Assembly (NCBI GenBank): GCA_016718845.1
Contig: JADKCK010000085.1
Coordinates: 1-12,736, forward strand
Source of the DNA: Sphingobacteriales bacterium
GTDB taxonomy: Bacteria > Bacteroidota > Bacteroidia > Chitinophagales > UBA2359
Direction of reading: 5' to 3'
Length of the DNA stretch: 12,736 bases
The position numbers were made by a program, and so were the translations under genes. Numbering within the stretch: position 1 is the stretch's first letter; the number at the start of each line of letters is the position of its first letter. Positions 7,263 to 12,736 of this stretch are shown one piece after another. A model generated the notes under the pieces. The model was not told where the DNA came from and did not search any database. It saw nothing but the letters and a program-made list of their open reading frames with translations.

Positions 7263-7410
7263 TAACAGCAGTTTAGCTTCGCTGCTACTACGTGGTGGCA
7301 AAAGTGACGGCACAGTGCTTAAATCAACATTTGTGCTTCGTATCAAGTGTAGTGCTGGCAGACAGTTTTGTGCTTCGTATTCGCCACCATCGCAAAGCCG
7401 CAAACCGTTA
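7263..7410 (+). repeat. attC-like imperfect palindrome ending cargo 2
   Basis: Left arm 7263-7299 (starting TAACAGCAGTTTAGCTTCGC, ending TGGTGGC) and right arm 7383-7410 (starting GCCACCA, ending CAAACCGTTA) fold on each other. TGGTGGC/GCCACCA pairs perfectly, GTTT/AAAC pairs, and the ends pair as TAAC/GTTA. The left arm is 9 bases longer, so it has unpaired bases (AGCA near 7267-7270 and part of GCTGCTACTAC). Asymmetric extrahelical bases and AAC...GTT ends are typical of integron attC sites, as is a length near 150. The end boxes do not fully match RYYYAAC/GTTRRRY. The right end (CCG|TTACCC) coincides with the start of block R. Confidence 0.6.
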
Positions 7411-7486
7411 CCCTCCATTTTAAATATCCAACAAAAAAATACCCTACCAATCATGGTAGGGCGTTTTTTTTAGCTTAATTCGCAGC
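7411..7486 (+). repeat. Repeat block R, copy 2: shared terminator region
   Basis: Second copy of 5302-5377 with one difference (A at 7441). It closes unit 2. The similarity may extend weakly beyond it, since GCAAAACAA follows at 7490-7498 while CAAAACAA follows copy 1 directly. Confidence 0.95.
7441..7471 (+). terminator. Rho-independent terminator of unit 2
   Basis: CCCTACC (7442-7448) pairs with GGTAGGG (7455-7461). The outermost G-C pair of copy 1 is lost through A at 7441. Eight T follow at 7464-7471. It should insulate argH from unit 2 transcription. Confidence 0.88.
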
Positions 7487-7546
7487 TTCGGCAAAACAAA
7501 TATTTAGCACACTTTTTTTATAGCAACAATAATTTTGACCAAAACC

Positions 7547-7577
7547 CTTGACAGTCCAAAAAATGTCCGTACATTTG
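7547..7577 (+). promoter_or_regulatory. argH promoter
   Basis: CTTG (7547-7550), 19 bases, then TACATTTG (7570-7577): a good Bacteroidota -33/-7 pair. The ATG is 16 bases after the -7 element, so the leader is very short and no arginine-responsive leader fits. Confidence 0.7.
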
Positions 7578-7593
7578 CAAAACTTTTCGCAAC

Positions 7594-8931
7594 ATGAAAC
7601 TTTGGGCAAAAGGCTTTGAAATTAGCCAAGCAATTGAGCAATTTACGGTTGGCAGAGACCGCGAGTTAGACGTTTGGCTCGCTATGCACGACATTTTGGG
7701 CAGTTTAGCCCACACCGAGATGCTACAAAGCATCAACCTCCTATCGGCGGACGAATTTCTTACCCTCCGCAACGAACTTCGCGTTCTGTATCACGAAGCC
7801 CAATCGGGCAATTTTATTATCGAAGATGGCGTAGAAGACGTACACTCGCAGGTCGAGTTGCTGCTTACGCGCCGTTTGGGTGATATGGGCAAAAAAATAC
7901 ACAGCGGGCGGTCGCGAAACGACCAAGTTTTACTTGACCTAAAACTGTACATCCGCGCACAAATCCAAGATGTAGTAGCACACGTAAAACCGCTATTCGA
8001 TTTGCTCATCGAGCAGTCGGAGCGGTATAAAGACGTGCTTATACCCGGCTATACACACTATCAGGTGGCTATGCCGTCGTCGTTTGGGTTGTGGTTTGGT
8101 GCCTACGCCGAGAGTTTGGTGGACGATATGATTGTGCTACAGGCAGCCTATCGTATTGCCAACAAAAACCCATTGGGGTCGGCGGCGGGCTATGGGTCGT
8201 CGTTTCCGCTTAATAGGCAAATGACTACCGACCTGCTGGGCTTCGAGGCGTTGAACTACAATGTGGTGTATGCACAAATGGGACGCGGCAAAACCGAGCG
8301 TATTGTGGCAGATGCCATTGCATCGGTGGCGGCTACTTTGGGCAAAATGGCTCAAGATGTGTGCTTATTCATCAGCCAAAACTTTAACTTTATTAGTTTT
8401 CCGGCACACCTTACAACAGGATCGAGCATTATGCCGCATAAAAAAAATCCCGATGTGTTTGAGTTAATCAGAGCAAAGGCAAACAAAATGATGGCATTGC
8501 CCACCGAAATTGCTTTGATTACCGCCAACTTACCGTCGGGCTATCACCGCGATTTGCAGTTGATAAAAGAAAGTTTTTTACCTGTTTTCGAAGAAATAAA
8601 ATCGTGTTTGGGCATGGCACACTATATGTTACAGCACATTATTATCAACGATTCGGCTGTTTTGGACGAAAAATACCAATACATGTTTAGCGTTGAGGTA
8701 GTTAACGATTTGGTACTTAAAGGCGTTTCGTTCCGCGATGCCTACAAACAAGTAGGCGAACTAATTGAAAACGGACAATTTACCCCCCAAACCCAAGTAA
8801 ACCACACACACGAGGGCAGCATTGGCAATTTATGTAACGACAAAATTAGTGCCTTAATGGACAGTGCACTGGCAGCTTTTGCATTTGATAAAGTTGACGA
8901 AGCTTTAAATAATTTGTTGACTAAACCATAA
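7594..8931 (+). CDS. argH: Argininosuccinate lyase
   Basis: The enzyme splits argininosuccinate into arginine and fumarate, the last step of arginine biosynthesis, in the cytoplasm as a homotetramer. The 445-residue product is of normal length for the family. Visible motifs are KIHSGRSRNDQV (101-112), GYTHYQVAMP (152-161, with the catalytic-site histidine at 155) and the superfamily signature TTGSSIMPHKKNPD (274-287), which carries the catalytic serine in the SS pair. The more usual GYTHLQxAQP is altered to YQVAMP here, a form I associate with divergent Bacteroidota ArgH. The ATG at 7594 is placed by the promoter just upstream and by the N-terminus MKLWAKGF, close to the family's usual LWGGRF start. 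It is flanked by its own terminator and no other arg gene is in the window. Base composition is clearly richer in G+C than the units upstream. Confidence 0.96.
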   Translation: MKLWAKGFEISQAIEQFTVGRDRELDVWLAMHDILGSLAHTEMLQSINLLSADEFLTLRNELRVLYHEAQSGNFIIEDGVEDVHSQVELLLTRRLGDMGKKIHSGRSRNDQVLLDLKLYIRAQIQDVVAHVKPLFDLLIEQSERYKDVLIPGYTHYQVAMPSSFGLWFGAYAESLVDDMIVLQAAYRIANKNPLGSAAGYGSSFPLNRQMTTDLLGFEALNYNVVYAQMGRGKTERIVADAIASVAATLGKMAQDVCLFISQNFNFISFPAHLTTGSSIMPHKKNPDVFELIRAKANKMMALPTEIALITANLPSGYHRDLQLIKESFLPVFEEIKSCLGMAHYMLQHIIINDSAVLDEKYQYMFSVEVVNDLVLKGVSFRDAYKQVGELIENGQFTPQTQVNHTHEGSIGNLCNDKISALMDSALAAFAFDKVDEALNNLLTKP

Positions 8932-8935
8932 CCCC

Positions 8936-8979
8936 AAAGCGTTCACTTACAACAGTAGGTGAACGCTTTTTATTTTTTT
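8936..8979 (+). terminator. Rho-independent terminator of argH
   Basis: A 15-bp stem (8936-8950 with 8955-8969, one G-T pair, core AAAGCGTTCAC/GTGAACGCTTT) with loop AACA is followed by a T run broken by one A to 8979. The next gene begins only 23 bases later, so that gene needs its own promoter, which I cannot see, or read-through. Confidence 0.9.
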
Positions 8980-9001
8980 AACATCTCATAATCAACATAT
9001 C

Positions 9002-9964
9002 ATGGACTTAAAAGTATTGCTACACGAGGGTATCCGCGCCAATGGCGGTTGGGTTAACACACACGCACACTTAGACAGAGCTTATACGCTTGATAAGGAC
9101 AATTATCGCTACATTAACTCGCACCTAAAAGACAAATGGCATTTGGTGGATACGATGAAAAAAACATCAACCGTTGACCAAATTTACGACCGCATGGCAC
9201 GTGCTACCGAGTTTTTTATTGCACAAGGTTGCCAAGCATTGGGTACTTTTATCGACGTAGATGAAATTATCGAAGACAAAGCCATTATTGCCGCACAACG
9301 CCTACGCGAGCGCTTTGGCAACGACATTAAGCTAAAATTTGCCAATCAGGTACTAAAAGGTGTTATTGACCCCAAAGCCCGCTATTGGTACGACATTGCG
9401 GTGCAGTTTGTGGATATTATTGGCGGTTTACCTGCCAAAGATGCCCCCTACGAAGCCGACCACCTAGATGTGTTGATTGGTACAGGTAAGGCACTTAACA
9501 AATGGGTGCATGTGCATGTAGACCAATTTAACAACTCGGACGAGCGCGAAACCGAGCTACTTGCACGCAAAACCATTGAGCATGGTATGCAAGGTATGGT
9601 GGCGGGCGTACATGGCATTTCGATAGGGGCACACCCTGCAGTGTATCGCAACGAGGTGTATCACTTGATGAAAGAAGCCGATTTAGCTATGATTGCTTGC
9701 CCCTTGGCATGGATTGACCACACCCGAAACGAGCGACTTGCACCCAGCCACAACTCGGTGACACCTATTGATGAAATGGTGCCTGCGGGCATTACCGTAG
9801 CACTTGGTACCGACAACATTGCCGATATCTACAAACCTTTTGCCGATGGCGATATGTGGATTGAGTTGCGTTTACTCCTCGAATCGTGCCGTTACTACCA
9901 CGTAGACGACCTCATTAAAATTTCGACTACCAACGGCTTGCGTGTATTGGGTATCGAAAAATAA
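9002..9964 (+). CDS. CodA-like metal-dependent amidohydrolase without the beta-sandwich domain
   Basis: The 320-residue product matches the cytosine deaminase-like branch of the amidohydrolase superfamily. NTHAHLD (19-25) supplies the HxH metal ligands (H21, H23). VHVHVDQFN (169-177) supplies the third histidine (H172). GVHG (202-205) supplies H204, and LGTDNIAD (268-275) supplies the metal-binding aspartate D271. The family normally has about 400-430 residues, with a beta-sandwich made from both ends around the TIM barrel. This protein starts only 18 residues before HxH and stops soon after the last barrel helix, so the sandwich is missing. In E. coli CodA the third histidine lies in HCDE, whose glutamate acts in proton transfer. 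Here the motif is HVDQ, with glutamine (Q175) in that place. The substrate is therefore uncertain, and deamination of cytosine should not be assumed. It follows argH in the same direction but behind a terminator. Cytoplasmic. Confidence 0.82.
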   Translation: MDLKVLLHEGIRANGGWVNTHAHLDRAYTLDKDNYRYINSHLKDKWHLVDTMKKTSTVDQIYDRMARATEFFIAQGCQALGTFIDVDEIIEDKAIIAAQRLRERFGNDIKLKFANQVLKGVIDPKARYWYDIAVQFVDIIGGLPAKDAPYEADHLDVLIGTGKALNKWVHVHVDQFNNSDERETELLARKTIEHGMQGMVAGVHGISIGAHPAVYRNEVYHLMKEADLAMIACPLAWIDHTRNERLAPSHNSVTPIDEMVPAGITVALGTDNIADIYKPFADGDMWIELRLLLESCRYYHVDDLIKISTTNGLRVLGIEK

Positions 9965-9979
9965 ACAAACAATTGAACT

Positions 9980-10019
9980 AAAAAAAGCGTAGAATCTAAC
10001 CAGATTCTACGCTTTTTTT
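9980..10019. terminator. Bidirectional terminator between convergent genes
   Basis: A perfect 18-bp stem (9980-9997 with 10002-10019) has loop AACC. The arms begin with seven A and end with seven T, so the hairpin is equally good on both strands. It lies between the amidohydrolase gene (plus) and the SRPBCC gene (minus), and can end both. Confidence 0.92.
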
Positions 10020-10057
10020 GTTGATGATGATTTTGTATTGTTTTGAACAGCTATTAT

Positions 10058-10489
10058 TTACGGTTGTTCGGCTAATTCTTTCAGTTTTTGGTTCATTAGG
10101 TTAAAGCCGTTAGTGGTGTTAGTGTTAAGCGTTTTTTTGAACAAAGGCACAAGCATACCTTTAAAACTTTCGGTTTGTATAAAAGTTGTTGTGCCATTTT
10201 GGTTATCTATCAGTTCAAATTTGTGTTCGCCGTCGAACAGACCAGCAAACAACAAATGCCCAAGCCACCTAAACTCTTTGTTGGTTTCAAAGGCAAGCAC
10301 TTTGGGTGTAAAGGTCATTTTGCTAGAGTTGGGTGGTTCTATTTGTGCGGTAATTTTATTACCTACTGCCACTTGCCCCGTAATTGATTTGATAAATGGG
10401 TTCCAGTTTGGGTAATTGTCGAAATTAGTAAGGATAGCCCAAACTTTTGAGGGTGTTGCGTTAATTAAAATGTCTGTTTTTATTTCCAT
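10058..10489 (-). CDS. SRPBCC (START-like) domain protein
   Basis: The 143-residue product is a single SRPBCC/polyketide-cyclase-like domain, a helix-grip fold with a deep hydrophobic ligand cavity. Recognisable are the N-terminal strand and helix IKTDILINATPSKVWAILTN (3-22), NYPNWNPFI (25-33), LFDGEHKFELI (84-94) and the C-terminal helix with LVPLFKKTLNTNTTNGFNLM (113-132). These match the COG4891-like group as I recall it. Ligand and role are unknown. No signal peptide, so cytoplasmic. It is transcribed alone, convergent with the amidohydrolase gene, with 250 bases separating it from the glycosyltransferase operon upstream. No convincing TAnnTTTG element precedes it. Confidence 0.88.
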   Translation of the reverse strand: MEIKTDILINATPSKVWAILTNFDNYPNWNPFIKSITGQVAVGNKITAQIEPPNSSKMTFTPKVLAFETNKEFRWLGHLLFAGLFDGEHKFELIDNQNGTTTFIQTESFKGMLVPLFKKTLNTNTTNGFNLMNQKLKELAEQP

Positions 10490-10572
10490 GCGATTGTGTT
10501 TTTTTTAAGTATGATGAGCAGTTTTTATACAGACATTGATGAGTTTTGATTGGGTGTTTGCGCTTGCTTTGC

Positions 10573-10646
10573 TTTGGGGGTGCCTGATGCTGTGCAAATA
10601 GGGTAGCTAATAATCACCCCCAAAAGCCGATCCGCGTCAGCGGGCT
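10573..10646. repeat. Intergenic inverted repeats
   Basis: TTTGGGGGTG (10573-10582) pairs perfectly with CACCCCCAAA (10615-10624) across a 32-base loop. Adjacent to it, AGCC..CCGC (10625-10635) pairs with GCGG..GCT (10640-10646 region) over the loop GTCA. No T tract follows on either strand, so neither looks like a terminator. The G/C-rich pairing contrasts with the surrounding AT-rich spacer of 10490-10739, which otherwise shows no gene. It may be a dispersed Bacteroidota intergenic repeat. Confidence 0.4.
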
Positions 10647-10739
10647 GGACAGGCTACAAAAACTTATGTGAAATAGATAGTTACTGCGTACTTAAGTTGG
10701 TACCAAAGTATTGTTGATTTAGCACCCAATCTGTGCGCG

Positions 10740-11501
10740 TTATTTATGCCTAAACCAGCAGTCGGTTTTGTTTAATTCGTAGGCTTTAAATACCGTATTT
10801 ATGGGCGAGCCGTGCAAAACTTGCTGGTTAAATTGGGTGCGCATTAAGTAATTAAAAGCCCCCATGTCGCCGGTGTAGGCAGTTTGGTTGTCGTGGTTGT
10901 ATTGCTCATGAATTTGGGCAAGTTTTTCCATAAATGTCAGCATTATTTGGCTATTTCCGCCAATAATACCGCAGTTTAGTAAAGCCGATTGCTTAAACTT
11001 TTCCTCATAGAGGGTATAATCGGCAATTTTGCTACGCAGATGAGCAGCGTGAGCTATCATCCAATCGTTGTATAGGGTTTTGGGTTCATCGCCACAAAAA
11101 ATAGCATTGGGATTGGCAACAAAAAGCGGTTGAATAAATGGATTATTAACCGCTACTACATCGGCAATGTCGGTCACAAAAACGCTTTCTATTTTTGCCA
11201 AGTGGGTGCGTAAAAAATCTCGGTAAATTAAATAGCGGTAAATATTGGGGTTAAATTGGGCATTGTAATCTACTTTTACAAAACAGACATGTTCGTTTTG
11301 GTATTTTTTGCAGGTTGATGCGGTAAAATTATTATGAAAAATAATGCCTGTTAGTTTTAGTGCGGCAACCGATTCTGCCCAATCTTTTACAAGCTCGTAG
11401 TTGTTGTTGGGCAAGGTGGTGTTTCGGTTTACATCATAAACACCTGTTAGGTGGCAAGCCATTATCAACTGTTTGTTGACGTGCAAAGGGGGTATATACA
11501 T
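10740..11501 (-). CDS. Glycosyltransferase-like protein with a DIAD motif
   Basis: The 253-residue product looks like a nucleotide-sugar transferase of GT-A type. SVFVTDIADVVAVNNPF (106-122) places DIAD at 111-114, where such enzymes have their metal-binding DxD. CGDEPKTLYNDW (136-147), LLNCGIIGG (174-182), TGDMGAFNYLM (210-220) and HGSPINTVFKAYE (230-242) are in the order expected of the acceptor and donor site loops. I recall similar Bacteroidota proteins but cannot name the family or sugar. The start ATG lies 4 bases after the stop of the GT2 gene, so the two are translationally coupled. M14 is a possible alternative start. No membrane helix. Probably acts with the GT2 enzyme on a surface glycan. 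Confidence 0.72.
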   Translation of the reverse strand: MYIPPLHVNKQLIMACHLTGVYDVNRNTTLPNNNYELVKDWAESVAALKLTGIIFHNNFTASTCKKYQNEHVCFVKVDYNAQFNPNIYRYLIYRDFLRTHLAKIESVFVTDIADVVAVNNPFIQPLFVANPNAIFCGDEPKTLYNDWMIAHAAHLRSKIADYTLYEEKFKQSALLNCGIIGGNSQIMLTFMEKLAQIHEQYNHDNQTAYTGDMGAFNYLMRTQFNQQVLHGSPINTVFKAYELNKTDCWFRHK

Positions 11502-11505
11502 GTAT

Positions 11506-12159
11506 TTAAACGAGCGGTGTTGCCTTTTTTTCTTTCATTTTCGAGCACATACTGTTTGGGTTATTTCGGTAGTAGATATAGGTTTTTAAGTCAACTTTAT
11601 TGACGGTATATTTTTGGGCAGCGCATTCGTAGAAGTGGGCATCGGCAGCATATCTGTCCTGAAATTGCAGGTTAGTAAACACCTCGCTTTTGCCAAATAG
11701 GGTAGCAAACAAAATGCACTCGTCTACATGTATCAGTTGGCTGTTATCGTGTTTATCTGGCACATAATAATCCTCTTCTTTATCCACAATTGTTTGGGTA
11801 GTAGAGGCAATCAGGTCGGTGCTGCTCATTTCTTGTAAGCAACGCCAAAGATGATTAGGCGTGTACTCATCGTCGGCATCAATAATGGTAACATACTCGC
11901 CGGTGCTATTTAAAACCCCTCTGTTAATAGATTTAGATTGCCCGCAATTTTTATGACGAAGATAGATAACTTTATTTTCGTGTTTTTTTGCATAGCTAAG
12001 TAGCTGATTTTGAGTATCATTGTTGCTACCATCGTCAATAATAATTAGTTCAAAATTTTGCAATGTTTGATTAAGTACCGAATCGATAGCCCGTTTCACT
12101 AAAAAAAAATCGGTATTGTATACCGCCATAAGTACTGATATTTTTATTTTATTTTTCAT
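11506..12159 (-). CDS. Family 2 glycosyltransferase
   Basis: The 217-residue product has the GT2 GT-A core. ISVLMAVYN (7-15) is the first strand, with the classic VYN start. IIIDDGSNNDT (39-49) carries the nucleotide-binding DDGS. NCGQSKSINRGV (71-82) corresponds to the usual NxGxxxARNxG. IIDADDEYTP (92-101) contains DADD at 94-97, the metal-binding DxD. The C-terminal part is short compared with typical GT2 proteins of 250-350 residues, and no membrane helix follows. The donor sugar cannot be inferred. It starts 24 bases after the stop of the upstream partial gene and is tightly joined to the next glycosyltransferase-like gene, so all three form one operon. Surface polysaccharide or glycoprotein modification is the likely setting. 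Confidence 0.88.
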   Translation of the reverse strand: MKNKIKISVLMAVYNTDFFLVKRAIDSVLNQTLQNFELIIIDDGSNNDTQNQLLSYAKKHENKVIYLRHKNCGQSKSINRGVLNSTGEYVTIIDADDEYTPNHLWRCLQEMSSTDLIASTTQTIVDKEEDYYVPDKHDNSQLIHVDECILFATLFGKSEVFTNLQFQDRYAADAHFYECAAQKYTVNKVDLKTYIYYRNNPNSMCSKMKEKKATPLV

Positions 12160-12183
12160 TTTTTTAGTGTGTTTATTTGTAAT

Positions 12184-12736
12184 TTATTTGGGCATCAGCT
12201 CCATGTCGGTTATGGTATTATTGGTTCGTGTTTGGTAATAGCCAATAACTTTGCTGCCATTTAGTGCAACAATTTGGGGGGTAATAAAAAACGGAAAAGT
12301 TTCGGTAATTTCTTCTTCGGTGGTAATAAATAGTTTGTCTGGTACATCGCCTAGTGTTTCTTTTTCGGCATTGCTAATAATACCTTCTATTTTTTGGCTA
12401 TCGGACGGCAGGGTAAAACCGTTTAAATCCATCACTGATTTTCCGTTATAGGTTAAATCTAGCAATGCATTGGTTATTTCGCTTTCGTAGTTAAACGACA
12501 CATAGTTGCCAATCCAGCTTGATAACATTTCGAAATTAACGCTTGTTACTTCGGCTAAGTTGAGTGTAAAATATTCGGTAAAACCTCGTTCTGGAAACTC
12601 GATGGTTAAGGTAGCAAAAGGGTAGCCAGAGTCTTCTACGTTTTTTAACCGTCCCATTTCTTTTATACTTGGGTTGATGATTGCGGCAGGTAAACTATAG
12701 CTAACTTCCGAAATGGTTATGTGCGGCAATGAAAAA
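12184..12736 (-). CDS. Unidentified protein, first visible gene of the glycosyltransferase operon (5' end outside the window)
   Basis: The frame is open up to the window edge (codons before 12729 read F-S), and the only nearby start would be a TTG, so the gene most likely begins beyond 12736. The visible part of about 183 residues includes PHITISEVSYSLPAAIINPS near its beginning, FATLTIEFPERGFTEYFTLN, and PFFITPQIVALNGSKVIGYY near the end. Composition suggests a beta-rich soluble protein, and no membrane segment is visible. I do not recognise the family. It is encoded just upstream of the GT2 gene in the same direction. Confidence 0.75.
   Translation of the reverse strand, partial: FSLPHITISEVSYSLPAAIINPSIKEMGRLKNVEDSGYPFATLTIEFPERGFTEYFTLNLAEVTSVNFEMLSSWIGNYVSFNYESEITNALLDLTYNGKSVMDLNGFTLPSDSQKIEGIISNAEKETLGDVPDKLFITTEEEITETFPFFITPQIVALNGSKVIGYYQTRTNNTITDMELMPK

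Noticed and set aside
7263..7410. CRISPR array
   Set aside because: Only an inverted repeat and one 14-base direct repeat; no regular repeat-spacer pattern.
7167..7454. 95-aa minus-strand frame across the same region
   Set aside because: Opposite-strand reading of the palindrome and the terminator hairpin; overlaps a well-supported gene end.
7234..7473. 79-aa plus-strand frame running from the end of the PD40 gene through the palindrome and block R
   Set aside because: It is composed of the inverted-repeat arms and the terminator, overlaps the PD40 stop, and has no protein-like conservation expected.
2674..7486. Composite transposon or IS pair
   Set aside because: The repeats are direct, contain promoter and terminator rather than transposase, and I see no terminal inverted repeats or target duplications.
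2674..7486. Classical integron
   Set aside because: No tyrosine recombinase gene is visible, the palindrome end boxes do not fit RYYYAAC/GTTRRRY fully, and the cargo is flanked by promoter and terminator in each unit. Kept only as an analogy.
7674..8467. Several 60-72 aa frames on both strands within argH
   Set aside because: All overlap ArgH catalytic motifs in the correct frame and have no independent support.
10697..10706. TTGGTACCAA perfect palindrome after the glycosyltransferase operon
   Set aside because: Ten bases, no partner site and no promoter nearby; could be chance.

Overview
The window looks like chromosomal DNA of a Bacteroidota bacterium. Promoters of the TAnnTTTG type characteristic of that phylum precede several genes, AT content is high, and the protein families (PD40 propeller, SRPBCC, glycosyltransferases) fit. 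I see no rRNA, tRNA, CRISPR array, transposase or integrase.

Layout. (1) 1-48 is the last 15 codons of a plus-strand gene, followed by a strong terminator. (2) 161-2042, minus strand, is a broken SMC/ABC-type AAA ATPase. Walker A, the LSQG-like signature and Walker B can all be read, but only by changing frame at least seven times. (3) 2381-2572 is the N-terminal stub of a membrane protein. (4) 2674-7486 is the most interesting part: two tandem units with the same architecture but unrelated cargo. Each unit starts with a nearly identical block L (promoter plus leader, 2674-2957 and 5386-5724) and ends with a nearly identical 76-bp block R (terminator, 5302-5377 and 7411-7486). Unit 1 carries a TerD-domain protein of the MXAN_6230/SCO0854 type. 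Unit 2 carries an orphan 161-aa protein and a secreted PD40 beta-propeller protein. Just before each R block the cargo ends in an imperfect inverted repeat of roughly 115-150 bp with AAC at the left end. The better one, 7263-7410, has TAAC/GTTA ends and unpaired bases in one arm, recalling integron attC sites. (5) 7594-9964 holds core metabolism: argH (argininosuccinate lyase) and a CodA-like amidohydrolase, each with its own terminator. (6) 10058-12736 is all minus strand: an SRPBCC protein, then a three-gene operon (partial unknown protein, GT2 glycosyltransferase, second glycosyltransferase-like protein).

Interpretation. The tandem units read as a duplicated expression site: fixed promoter and leader, exchangeable cargo with attC-like tail, fixed terminator. 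The cargo is visibly more AT-rich than argH and its neighbour. That is inference from repeat boundaries. No integrase is in the window, and the attC comparison rests on fold and end triplets, not on a perfect RYYYAAC/GTTRRRY match. Flanking gene remains (ATPase, membrane protein) suggest a long-standing site of gene gain and decay beside a conserved argH locus.
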